64,000 nucleotides of DNA from NCBI GenBank assembly GCA_031415015.1, contig JANOQT010000090.1, forward strand, positions 1 through 64,000, given 5' to 3'. Shown piece by piece: positions 1-7,924 of the stretch (the first letter of the stretch is position 1; each line of letters starts with the position of its first letter). The notes beneath the pieces are model-generated. The model was not told where the DNA came from. It did no database searches and saw nothing but the letters and a program-made list of their open reading frames with translations. A program made the position numbers and the translations under genes. This DNA is from JAUYQR01 sp031415015 (GTDB lineage: Bacteria; Pseudomonadota; Alphaproteobacteria; Rhodobacterales; Rhodobacteraceae).

Positions 1-163
1 CGAGCTGATCATCGCGAACTGGAGGATTGGAAGCGCCTGACCGGACCCGTCGGAGGGGCGGCTGGAACCGACTTCAACCGCCCCTTCAAACCCACATTTC
101 CGAAAATGCACTTGATGCAGGTTCTGCTGTCAAAGTGTGCCAACTCTGGTGGCGAGCCACATG

Positions 164-286
164 CACCCGGCGCAGGCAGGCCGACGGCTACAGGCCGACA
201 CGGCCCGCAAGATCGAGGTTTGACTGGCGGGCGTCGCGCGTCAGTTCGCGCAATATCCGATGGTTTATGTCGTCAAGCTTCGCCAT
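164..286 (-). pseudogene. Lrp/AsnC-family regulator, decayed N-terminal remnant
   Basis: Read on the minus strand from the ATG at 286, the frame gives a typical Lrp/AsnC start (MAKLDDINHRILRELTRD, then ARQSNLDLAGRVGL). It then hits TAG at 190-188 exactly where the family has Ser, and continues in the same frame with PSACLRRV down to 164 before homology is lost. Lrp proteins normally read GLSPSACLRRV here, so TAG replaces the Ser codon (TCG to TAG is one substitution) in the recognition helix. The rest of the roughly 150-residue protein is absent. The remnant is divergent from the LysE-type exporter, the usual arrangement for an Lrp regulator and its amino-acid exporter target. Family membership is seen in the sequence; loss of function is inferred from the stop and the missing C-terminus. 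Confidence 0.7.
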
Positions 287-359
287 TTGTTGCAAAGAAT
301 GGTGAAAGCCTCGAATCTTTGCAAGCCACTGCGGCGCAGTTTCGGGCACATTGGCCCGT

Positions 360-953
360 ATGACATATGACCTTCTACTTGCCCTGATCGGATTTGCGGC
401 GGTGACCTCGGTCACGCCGGGGCCGAACAACATGATGCTGCTTGCGTCGGGGGTGAATTTCGGGTTCCGCCGCACGGTGCCGCATATGCTGGGGATCAGT
501 GTCGGCCATTCGCTGATGGTGTTTCTGATGGGTCTGGGGCTGGCTGGCGTGTTCAAGGCCTGGCCCCCGGCGCTGCTGGTGCTTAAGGCGCTGGCGGTGG
601 GCTATATGCTGTGGCTGGCGTGGAAGATCGCGCAGTCCGGCGCACCCGGAGAGGGGCGGAGTGCGGCGCGGCCGATGACCTTCCTGCAGGCGGCGGCGTT
701 TCAATGGGTGAACCCGAAGGCCTGGATGATGGCGGTTGGCGCGGTGTCCGCCTATGTGACGCAGCCGTCGGTCTGGGCCTATGCGGCCGTGGCCGGGGTC
801 TTTGCCGCGGTCAACCTGCCGTCGGTGTCGATCTGGGCGGGGGCCGGGCAGGCGATGCGGCGCTGGCTTGACGCGCCGGGGCGGTTGCGGGTCTTCAACT
901 GGGGAATGGCGGGCCTTTTGGTGCTGTCGCTGGTGCCCGTCTTGCGGATGTAA
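360..953 (+). CDS. LysE/RhtB-family amino-acid exporter
   Basis: A 197-residue hydrophobic protein of the LysE/RhtB translocator superfamily, inner-membrane exporters of amino acids or derivatives. The family signature TPGPNNMMLLASG follows the first membrane segment, and about six membrane segments can be followed to the C-terminus (WGMAGLLVLSLVPVL). Length is normal for RhtB-type proteins (about 200). The ATG at 360 gives the family-like start MTYDLLLALIGFA; an upstream in-frame TTG at 351 would add only three residues. The broken Lrp remnant lies divergently upstream, so the original regulator is probably lost. The substrate cannot be read from the sequence. Confidence 0.88.
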   Translation: MTYDLLLALIGFAAVTSVTPGPNNMMLLASGVNFGFRRTVPHMLGISVGHSLMVFLMGLGLAGVFKAWPPALLVLKALAVGYMLWLAWKIAQSGAPGEGRSAARPMTFLQAAAFQWVNPKAWMMAVGAVSAYVTQPSVWAYAAVAGVFAAVNLPSVSIWAGAGQAMRRWLDAPGRLRVFNWGMAGLLVLSLVPVLRM

Positions 954-1022
954 CACTGCGGGTTAAAGGTGCCGGCTGCGACCCACATCTTTGATCTGCG
1001 CAGTCCGGAGGTTGGCTTGGAA

Positions 1023-1592
1023 ATGATGAGGCGGTATGTTCGGACGGGTCTGCTGGGTGTAGGCGCCGCAATTTTTGCGCTGATCGGGCATCTGGCCTAT
1101 CTGCACTCCACTGGCAATTATCATACTGTGCTGGCGGATGAAGTGTACCGGGCGGCGCAGGTTTCTGCCGCCCAGATTGCCGAACACGAATCGCAAAACG
1201 GCATTCGCAGCATCCTGAACCTGCGCGGCGCGTTCCCCGGCGAAGCGTGGTATGTTGAAGAACGTTCCGCCAGCGCAGCACTGGGCATCGTTCATGCCGA
1301 TTTCAGGATGTCGGCATCAGCCCAGATTTCGCCGGACGAAGCGGCGGCGCTGATTGCCCTGATGCGCGAGATGCCGAAGCCTTTGCTGATCCACTGCAAC
1401 CGCGGATCGGACCGGACCGGGCTGGCCGCAGCGCTTTATCTGGCGGCGATTGCCGGAAAGGCCGAGGCCGAGGCAGAAGGCCAGTTGTCACTGCGTTACG
1501 GCCATTTCGCGGTGCCCTATCTGTCGGACGCCTATCCGATGGACGAGACCTGGGAACGGATGGAGCCGATCCTCGGCTACGTGGAAACCTGA
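1023..1592 (+). CDS. Tyrosine/dual-specificity phosphatase-like protein
   Basis: A 189-residue protein with an N-terminal membrane anchor (TGLLGVGAAIFALIGHLAYL) and a cysteine-phosphatase domain. The catalytic P-loop HCNRGSDRTG fits HC-x5-R, with the nucleophilic Cys and phosphate-binding Arg both present; a likely general-acid Asp lies about 30 residues earlier (HADFRMSAS). It resembles the small DSP/PTP proteins found beside polysaccharide or membrane genes, so it is predicted to be a membrane-anchored phosphatase. The ATG at 1023 follows a GGAGG-like site at about 1007-1011; an upstream GTG at 969 lacks this support. The gene is convergent with the glycosyltransferase-like gene, with 2 bp between stops. 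The substrate is unknown. Confidence 0.8.
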   Translation: MMRRYVRTGLLGVGAAIFALIGHLAYLHSTGNYHTVLADEVYRAAQVSAAQIAEHESQNGIRSILNLRGAFPGEAWYVEERSASAALGIVHADFRMSASAQISPDEAAALIALMREMPKPLLIHCNRGSDRTGLAAALYLAAIAGKAEAEAEGQLSLRYGHFAVPYLSDAYPMDETWERMEPILGYVET

Positions 1593-1594
1593 GG

Positions 1595-2593
1595 TCAGCG
1601 CAGCCACAATCCTTCGCGTTTCAGAGTATTGCGGATCACCTGTTCGCGGTGCGGCAGGTTTTCCCGGTCAAACAGCGCGCGCGCTTTGCGGCCCTTGTTC
1701 TGGTAAACCAGCGTCCTTACCGCCTCCCAGTCGCGCAGGGTGGGGCGAAGGGTCTTGTCGCGGGCGACCTCCTCCAGCACCTCGACCGCGCGGTCGCTTT
1801 CGCGGGCATACAGCAGCGAGAGGCTGCGGTAATGGCAGGTGGCGCTGCCATCCAGCGGCGCAAGGTCCGGCCCCGGGCGGCCACCGCCGAAGGATTGGAT
1901 GACCAGCGGCAGGGCGATCTGGTCAAGCCAGGGGAAAATCTCTTGGCAGACCAGTTCCTCGGGCGGGTTGTCGCGGACCGACTTGGCGAAGGACAGGAAC
2001 CGGTTGCCGAAGGCGCGCGGGCTTTGATGAAAGAACCAGCCGGCGTTGAAGTAGAGGTGGCGCTGCCAGTATTCCTCGGGCTGGTTCAGGTCCAGCGAAG
2101 CTGAGTAATCCACGCCGAAGCGGTCGTAGAGGGATTTCCAGGTCTGGGCGTAGGTCGGCCCGTAGAGTTCGATCTTGGGCCAAGTGCCTTCGCGACGCAT
2201 CGAGGCGGAAGGTTTGGCGAAATCGAACGGGATCCCGGACAAAGGCCCGGTGACAAGCGTGTCGGTATCAAGAAACAGGAACGGCGTGTCGGGCAGCGCA
2301 TCCAGCGCTTCGATCTTGTTGCCATGGGGATACGAGGTCCCGAAGGCATGGCTGTCAAACGGCAGGATTTCGGCGCCCAGTTCGGTCAGGAGCGCCTTGC
2401 CGCGGTCCGACATCCGGGGGTCGTGGTCCCATTTCGGGCCGGGTTGCGGTTCGGCGATGCACAGAGTGCCCGGAAAACCGGGGTCTGAATGGCGAAGGGA
2501 TGCGGCCAGAAGGATCGCCTCGTGTTCCAGCCGAGCGGACTGGCCGATGGCAAGGATATTGAAGGCTTGCGCCACTTTGGGGGTCATGGTCAT
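1595..2593 (-). CDS. Glycosyltransferase-like (GT-A fold) protein of unknown substrate
   Basis: A 332-residue soluble protein without a signal peptide. The N-terminal half looks like a nucleotide-sugar-using GT-A fold: an early beta strand (AFNILAIGQ), then FLFLDTDTLVTG, whose DTD fits the metal-binding DxD of such enzymes. The motif YFNAGWFFH further on resembles the acceptor region of GT8-like enzymes. The C-terminus is helical and charged. The start may be the ATG at 2593 or the one at 2587 (MTPKVAQ). It lies alone between two minus-strand groups. The fold is inferred from motifs; the transferase activity and substrate are not established. Confidence 0.6.
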   Translation of the reverse strand: MTMTPKVAQAFNILAIGQSARLEHEAILLAASLRHSDPGFPGTLCIAEPQPGPKWDHDPRMSDRGKALLTELGAEILPFDSHAFGTSYPHGNKIEALDALPDTPFLFLDTDTLVTGPLSGIPFDFAKPSASMRREGTWPKIELYGPTYAQTWKSLYDRFGVDYSASLDLNQPEEYWQRHLYFNAGWFFHQSPRAFGNRFLSFAKSVRDNPPEELVCQEIFPWLDQIALPLVIQSFGGGRPGPDLAPLDGSATCHYRSLSLLYARESDRAVEVLEEVARDKTLRPTLRDWEAVRTLVYQNKGRKARALFDRENLPHREQVIRNTLKREGLWLR

Positions 2594-2798
2594 CCTGCAT
2601 CAGCCAGCCTGCGGGGCACGCCGCGCGCGCAGGCCACTGACGACGTATACGGGATTGTTTGCATGGAGAACAATGCAGATATCCCCCAGTTTGGGCGCTG
2701 TTGCCGCCGCTGTGTCAGTGCTGGCGCAAGAGGCAGAGCCGACCGAATTCACCACACCTGAGGGGGGAAGCGGTCGCGGAGTCTGGTCATGTGCGTGT

Positions 2799-3590
2799 TC
2801 AGGACGGGGTGAAGCGAAGTGACAGGCAGGACATGCCACCGTCAAGCTTGGCGCATTCGGAATTGCCGATTTCGGCGACGGTGTAGCCCGCACTCTCGAC
2901 GGCGGCACGGGTGCCGGGAAAGCCTGCGGCCATCAGCACCACATCGTTGAAGCGGATGGCATTGGCGGCGGCCTCTTCGCCCGGTGCGGTGTGGACGACG
3001 AAGTAGTTGTCAAAACAGCCCGAGGCCGCCAGGCGCGGGGTTGCAAGCACGGTGGTTGCGTCCAGCAGCGAGCAGTCAGTCTTGAAATGCAGAACGCCCG
3101 GCGGGGTGTGAACCTCGCGCACGCTGTGGCCCCAGGGGGTGACAAGCCGGGTCAGTTCCGCAATTCCGGCGGCGTTGGTGCGGGCGGAGCGGCCGACGAG
3201 GATTTCGCGTTCAGTGACGAGGATGTCGCCGCCTTCGATGAAGCTGTCGGTGCCGGTGATGGTCAGAACTTCGCCATAAAGCGCGGCGAGGTGCGGGGTC
3301 ATTTCTGCCGCCTCACCCAGACGCGACGGCGCGCCGGGGCGCATGATGACGGCACCCTGTGGCAGGCAAAGGGCTGTGTCTTCAACGAAAACGCTGTCCG
3401 GGTAGGCGTCAAGCACGGCAAGTTCGATGACCGCAGCGCCGGTGGCGCGCAAGGCGCTGATGTAGGCGGCGTGGTGCGCCTGCATCAGCGCCAGATCGGG
3501 GGTGCCAATGTCGACGGCGCGCAGGCCAGCGGTAATCGACGGCGCGGGGCGGCGGGTGATCGCGTGGGTGAAGCGGTATGAGGCGGTCAT
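2799..3590 (-). CDS. ddaH: Dimethylarginine dimethylaminohydrolase-type amidinohydrolase
   Basis: A 263-residue member of the DDAH branch of the guanidine-modifying superfamily, which hydrolyses N-methylated arginines to citrulline and methylamines. Family landmarks are in order: VFVEDTALCLP (substrate-binding acidic residues), DSFIEGGDILV, the catalytic His in GVLHFKTDCSLLD, and the C-terminal nucleophile Cys in LDGGMSCLSLRF. Length matches bacterial DDAH (about 255-265). The ATG at 3590 gives a normal N-terminus (MTASYRFTHAI). It sits 59 bp downstream of the membrane-protein gene on the same strand. A close alternative is an arginine deiminase-like amidinotransferase, but the spacing of the motifs fits DDAH best. 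Confidence 0.85.
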   Translation of the reverse strand: MTASYRFTHAITRRPAPSITAGLRAVDIGTPDLALMQAHHAAYISALRATGAAVIELAVLDAYPDSVFVEDTALCLPQGAVIMRPGAPSRLGEAAEMTPHLAALYGEVLTITGTDSFIEGGDILVTEREILVGRSARTNAAGIAELTRLVTPWGHSVREVHTPPGVLHFKTDCSLLDATTVLATPRLAASGCFDNYFVVHTAPGEEAAANAIRFNDVVLMAAGFPGTRAAVESAGYTVAEIGNSECAKLDGGMSCLSLRFTPS

Positions 3591-3649
3591 GTGGTGTCCC
3601 GGTCGGTTTCGATCTGGTGTCGCACCGACCGAGCCGGTTCGCAAGAGGC

Positions 3650-4645
3650 CTAGCCGGGCCAGGGCAGGGTCAGGAACGGGTGGAAGGTCCAGCGCCACCA
3701 GGCGTGATCCAGGAACTGCCCGGCGAGGATCAGAAAGGTGAACGGGACGGCCAGGCCCATGGCGATCAGGTACCACACAAGCGTCAGCATCCGGGACGGG
3801 TGACGCGCCGGTTCTGCCGCCTCGGTCGCCTGCGCACCGTCCCAGAGGCCGGGTTTCAGACCGGCCGCACGCGGGGCCGCGCGGGCATAGATCCGGGCGG
3901 CAAGGTGGCGCAGAAACCAGAGCGAAAAGAACGCCCAGGCGGCGAGGGCGAGAGTGATCTGGCTTTTGATGTCGGACAGCTGACTTTCGATCAGATCCTC
4001 CAGCCACGGCGCCCAATCGGTGGCGGTGGTGATCAGGCCGCGCGCTGCGGCGAAGGGCAGCGACAGGGCCGTCGTCAGGGCCATCAGCAGCGGGATGCGC
4101 CAGCCGGATTGTGCGATCACTGAACGAAGCCGGCGCAGCTCGAACGCGGCACCAAGACGGTCTTCGGTGGCAAGATGTGCCAGCATGAGGGGCAAGGCTG
4201 GCACGACAAGGGCCGAAATCAGGATGCCAAGGACGTAGGTCGAGGGGCCGACGAAGGCCTGTTCGTACCCTTTGTTGAACGAGTTTTCCCAACCTGCCCA
4301 CCACGCACCCAGCCAGAGGGCGGTGAAGGGCAGCGTCCAGACCAGCAGGGCGGCAAACGTGATCAGTCCGGCCCTGATGTTGGCCCCAAGGCCCCCCAGT
4401 GCCCGTGTGATACGCCCGGTTTCGCGCGGGCCGAACAGCCAGCCGGGCATCTGTTCGGCGCTGCCAAAGCGGGTGCGGGTGGCATGGCCCATGCGGCGGG
4501 TCAGCCACCCAAGTGCTATCAGCGAGGTCACGGGAAGGGCTGTCAGCAGGGTTCCCGGAACTCCACCGTGGACAAGGGCCAGAAACCGCGAGGCCAGCCG
4601 GGCCACACGACCGGGCCGCGCGACAGGGCGGGGAAGGGCGGTCAC
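3650..4645 (-). CDS. Polytopic membrane protein of unknown function
   Basis: A 331-residue membrane protein with about five or six hydrophobic helices, for example LLTALPVTSLIALGWL, ITFAALLVWTLPFTALWL, YVLGILISALVVPALPLML and LTLVWYLIAMGLAVPFTFLILA, separated by Arg-rich cytoplasmic loops. There is no catalytic motif that I recognise. Its ATG at 4645 overlaps the stop of the upstream phosphatase-like gene by 4 bp (ATGA), so the two are translationally coupled and probably work together. Function is unknown. Confidence 0.75.
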   Translation of the reverse strand: MTALPRPVARPGRVARLASRFLALVHGGVPGTLLTALPVTSLIALGWLTRRMGHATRTRFGSAEQMPGWLFGPRETGRITRALGGLGANIRAGLITFAALLVWTLPFTALWLGAWWAGWENSFNKGYEQAFVGPSTYVLGILISALVVPALPLMLAHLATEDRLGAAFELRRLRSVIAQSGWRIPLLMALTTALSLPFAAARGLITTATDWAPWLEDLIESQLSDIKSQITLALAAWAFFSLWFLRHLAARIYARAAPRAAGLKPGLWDGAQATEAAEPARHPSRMLTLVWYLIAMGLAVPFTFLILAGQFLDHAWWRWTFHPFLTLPWPG

Positions 4646-5795
4646 AGGAACATCTCCCCGATGGCGCTGCCTTCGGCGCGGGTGGCGTCAAAGCCCATGC
4701 TGGCGGCGATGGTGGCGGCGATGGCGGATTGATCCACGGGGCGGTCCACCACGCCCTTGCCGATGCCGGGGCCGAAGATCACCGCCCAGACCTCATGTGC
4801 GGAACGCGAGTTGAAGTGGTGCTGGAACGGCACGTTCGCCAGCGGGTTGGCATCACGGCCGCAATCGGGGGTGATCACGAAAATCGTGTTGTCACGGTAG
4901 AACGGGTCGGCGTCGGCCATGGACACAAGGCGTTGCAGGCCTTCGTCGATGATGGCGATGGCGCGGGTGTAGTGGCTGGGGTTGCCCCAGTGGACATAGT
5001 CGGGGTCCTGATAGTTCACCATCATGAAGCGCGGTTTCAGTTCGGCCATGGCGCGGGTGGCAAGTTCGGTCAGCAGCCGGTCGCCGCGCGGATTGCGCAA
5101 CCCGTCATCGCCAAATCCCTTGCGCCAGCGGGCCCAGAACGCCTCCACCTGCGGCGAGGGGTCGGGGGTGGCCCCGCGCGGGTCTACGGTCAGCAGGCGG
5201 GTGCGTTCCTCTTGCAATGCCAGGCGGGCGTCATCTGTCAGGCCACCTTCCAGAAGCTGCATCCGGGTGCGGTACAGTTTGTACCGGTGCAGGCTGAGCA
5301 TTTCGGAGCGGAAGTCGATGCCGAAGTGATCGCCCGCGCCGAAGGTGAAAAACTCCTCCTGCGGGCGGTCCTCGCCGTTGATCAGCAACACCTCATGCGA
5401 GGCCAGATCGAAACTGCGGCGCAGGTATTCGAACAGGGTCGGCTCGGTGGGTTCCAGCCGGTCTTGCAGAAACTCGCTGGCGTCGCGGTAGGCAAGATAG
5501 CGCCCGGTCAGCAGGTTCAGCGTCCCTTCGGCGTGGCTGGTGTTCACCCCCTCCAGCTTTTCGATGCGCAGGTCGGGGATGAAGGTGCCGCGCGGGGCGA
5601 GGGTGTGGCGCAGGTAGGGGCCCAGGTCGCGGCCTCGTTGATGGTTTCCGCCCGCCGCACCCCGCCGCCAAAGCGCACGAGGATGACGTTGGGGCCACGG
5701 TAGGTGCCGGTCTTTGCAGCCGAAGTTTGCGACAGTGCGGGAAGCGGGGCGGCAAGGCTGGCGGTCAACCCAAGGGTAAAGGTACGGCGATCCAT
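4642..5795 (-). pseudogene. Alkaline-phosphatase/sulfatase-like exported protein with a 1-nt frameshift
   Basis: The ATG at 5795 opens a frame with an export signal (MDRRTFTLGLTASLAAPLPA) and a family-like start of the mature domain (GPNVILVRFGGG). This frame runs out of homology near 5620. The rest of the domain is in another frame and runs to the stop at 4642: GVNTSHAEGTLNLLTGRY, MMVNYQDPDYVHWGN, VITPDCGRDANP and a final SAHEVWAVIFGPG. The switch falls at GGGG (CCCC on the coding strand) at 5617-5620; one extra C restores TWAPYLRHTLAP and a continuous protein of about 384 residues. The fold is that of metal-dependent phosphatases and sulfatases (alkaline-phosphatase superfamily). Whether the break is real or an assembly error cannot be decided here. 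Confidence 0.7.
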
Positions 5796-6381
5796 CGGAC
5801 GATCCCTGTGAAGTGTTAAGCCTATTAACATTGCCACAGGTCACAGCGAAAAGCGACTGATTCTTGCGGCGCGCGCCGGAGAGGCAACTCTCTGGGTGGA
5901 TCAAGGAAGCTTGGCGACCCGACCGGGAGATTCGGGCAGAGCGGAAAAGGTTGAACGAATGATGCCGTCGGGTTCCGCGGTGGCCTTCGAAACCGGTTCG
6001 TAGTGCGTACAGAGGCAAACCGGCAGGGCTGATCCGGGTGGATCGTCTGCTCCCCTTGAGAATAGTGCTGAAGCGGGCAGACACGAGCGGTCGGATTTGA
6101 AATCGCGGCGAAGACTTTCGTCTCGGCGTCTTTGCCGAGGGGCCGGTGGCAGTGATCATCGCCGGTGCGACAGCCGCCGCGATCTTTTGCTTTGCCGTCC
6201 GCGCGGTGTGAGGCGTTGGAAGGGCACCTTGCGGGTTGGCGGCAGGGTCCGTGCATGACGGGCATGAGTGCCTCAATTTCAGGCGGTCGCTGGGCAGATA
6301 TCCTCAAATCGTGCAATCCACCCTTTCCCCGCGCCGAAACCGCTGATCTAGTACCGTGAAGGCTGGCTTCAGGGAGGCGAT
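5796..6381. other. Gene-poor intergenic stretch
   Basis: No convincing gene is seen in these roughly 590 bp. The longest open frames are shadows without recognisable domains or ribosome sites. On the plus strand around 6120-6211 a short frame ends in a hydrophobic run (VIIAGATAAAIFCFAVRAV) just before TGA, with a stop shortly upstream and no ATG; it may be the tail of a decayed membrane-protein gene. The right end should carry the promoter of the Anbu operon, and a good Shine-Dalgarno site (GGGAGG, about 6372-6377) precedes its GTG. Confidence 0.4.
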
Positions 6382-7794
6382 GTGACCCTCACGTTCAACG
6401 AGATGTTTCAGGGCACCGAGGTGCGTACCCCATATATGCGGCTGGAGGACTGGGTCCGGGCGATGCCGCAGGAGCTTCGCAGCCTCAAGCAAGCCGAAGC
6501 GGAGGCTTTGTTCCGGCGGATCGGGATTACCTTTGCAGTGTATGGCGAGGGTGGCGATCCGGATCGGCTGATCCCGTTTGACATGTTCCCGCGGGTGTTT
6601 TCGGGGGCGGAGTGGGCGCGGCTGGAGAAGGGCATCAAGCAGCGGGCGCGGGCTTTGAATGCGTTTCTGGTCGATGTCTACGGACGGGGCGAGATCGTGC
6701 GCGCAGGCCGGATCCCGGCGCGGCTGGTCTATCTGAATGAGGCGTATGAAAAGGCGGTGTGCGGGATCGTGCCACCGAAAGGCGTGTATTCGCACATCGT
6801 TGGCATTGATCTGGTGCGCACCGCGCCGGACGAGTTCTTTGTGCTTGAGGACAATTGCCGCACCCCCAGCGGGGTCAGCTATATGCTGGAAAACCGCGAG
6901 ATCATGATGCGGATGTTCCCCGACCTGTTCCGCGAGAACCGGATCGAGCCGGTGGACACATATCCGGAGAAATTGCGCCGGACCCTCGCCAGCGTGGCTC
7001 CGGCGAAGTGCAAGGGCGAGCCGGTGGTGGTGATCCTGACGCCGGGGCATTTCAATTCTGCGTATTATGAACACTCGTTTCTGGCGGACCTGATGGGGGT
7101 GGAACTGGTCGAGGGGCAGGATCTGTTTGTCGACGGCGAGTATGTCTACATGCGCACAACCGAAGGTCCGCGCCGGGTGGACGTGATTTACCGGCGGATC
7201 GACGATGCCTACATAGATCCGCTGTGCTTCCGGCCTGACAGCATGCTGGGGATACCCGGGTTGATGGATGTCTACCGGTCAGGGGGCGTGTCGATCTGTT
7301 CGGCCCCGGGGGCCGGGGTGGCGGATGACAAGGCGGTCTACTGCTATGTGCCAGAGATGATCCGGTTCTATCTGGGCGAAGAGCCGATCCTGAACAACGT
7401 GCCGACTTGGCAATGCGGGCGGGCGGACGAGTTGAAATACGTGTTGGAAAAGCTGCCGGATCTGGTGGTCAAAGAAGTGCACGGGTCCGGCGGCTATGGG
7501 ATGCTGGTCGGGCCGAAATCGGACCGCGCGCAGATCGAGGCGTTCCGCGCCAAGATCATCGACAATCCGGCCAATTATATCGCCCAGCCGACGCTGGCCT
7601 TGTCGACGGTGCCCAGCTTTGTCGAGGAAGGCGTGGCGCCCCGGCATGTAGACCTGCGGCCCTATTGTCTGGTGGGCGAACGGATTGAACTGGTGCCCGG
7701 CGGGCTGACGCGGGTGGCGCTGAAAGAGGGGTCACTGGTGGTGAACTCGTCTCAGGGGGGCGGGGTGAAAGACACCTGGGTGTTGGCGGAGTGA
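6382..7794 (+). CDS. Circularly permuted ATP-grasp protein (Anbu operon)
   Basis: A 470-residue member of the circularly permuted ATP-grasp type 2 family (formerly DUF404/DUF407, COG2308). Family features include LIPFDMFPRVFSGAEW near residues 57-72, the RLVYLNEAYEKAV region, VLEDNCRTPSGVSYMLENR, a central DVIYRRIDDAYIDPL, and the glycine-rich VVKEVHGSGGYGMLVGP expected to cover ATP. ATP-grasp enzymes make amide or peptide bonds through acyl-phosphates, so this is probably a peptide/amide ligase, though its substrate is unknown. The start is GTG at 6382, eight bases or so after a good GGAGG. It is the first gene of a four-gene set with alpha-E, transglutaminase-like and Anbu genes. Confidence 0.92.
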   Translation: MTLTFNEMFQGTEVRTPYMRLEDWVRAMPQELRSLKQAEAEALFRRIGITFAVYGEGGDPDRLIPFDMFPRVFSGAEWARLEKGIKQRARALNAFLVDVYGRGEIVRAGRIPARLVYLNEAYEKAVCGIVPPKGVYSHIVGIDLVRTAPDEFFVLEDNCRTPSGVSYMLENREIMMRMFPDLFRENRIEPVDTYPEKLRRTLASVAPAKCKGEPVVVILTPGHFNSAYYEHSFLADLMGVELVEGQDLFVDGEYVYMRTTEGPRRVDVIYRRIDDAYIDPLCFRPDSMLGIPGLMDVYRSGGVSICSAPGAGVADDKAVYCYVPEMIRFYLGEEPILNNVPTWQCGRADELKYVLEKLPDLVVKEVHGSGGYGMLVGPKSDRAQIEAFRAKIIDNPANYIAQPTLALSTVPSFVEEGVAPRHVDLRPYCLVGERIELVPGGLTRVALKEGSLVVNSSQGGGVKDTWVLAE

Positions 7795-7838
7795 GCGGGA
7801 TGGCGGGGACATTGCGGATTGGCGAGGCGGGTAAGCGG

Positions 7839-7913
7839 GCCGCTCATCAAGCCCTTGCAGGCTTTCTTCGCTTTGCCACAGCGAAGAAAGCCTGCAAGGG
7901 CTTGATGAGCGGC
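7839..7913. repeat. Perfect 34-bp inverted repeat with a 7-base loop
   Basis: Arms at 7839-7872 and 7880-7913 are exact reverse complements over all 34 positions, with the loop TTGCCAC at 7873-7879. The element lies in the 130-bp gap between the ATP-grasp and alpha-E genes. No T-run follows, so it is not a standard intrinsic terminator. The right arm ends 11 bases before the alpha-E ATG at 7925 and takes in part of the only purine-rich stretch before it (GCGGGATGCAGGG, 7910-7923). An RNA hairpin here would be very stable and could block ribosome binding or act as an RNA-processing barrier. Confidence 0.95.
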
Positions 7914-7924
7914 GGGATGCAGGG

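Noticed and set aside
1..363. An open frame (frame 1) from base 1 with GGAAGTDFNRPFKPTFPKM
   Set aside because: No family is recognisable, its 3' part runs over the Lrp remnant and the exporter start, and there is no support for coding. It could be the tail of an upstream gene but cannot be called.
2673..2822. A 49-residue frame starting MQISPSLGAVAAAVSVLAQE that looks like a signal peptide
   Set aside because: It runs into the end of ddaH on the other strand, has no ribosome site and the mature part (WSCACSGRGEAK) has no domain. Chance resemblance is likely; at best a remnant.
5600..5640. Programmed ribosomal frameshift in the phosphatase-like gene
   Set aside because: The CCCC run lacks a recognisable slippery heptamer plus stimulator, and the family is not known to need frameshifting. 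A mutation or sequence error is simpler.
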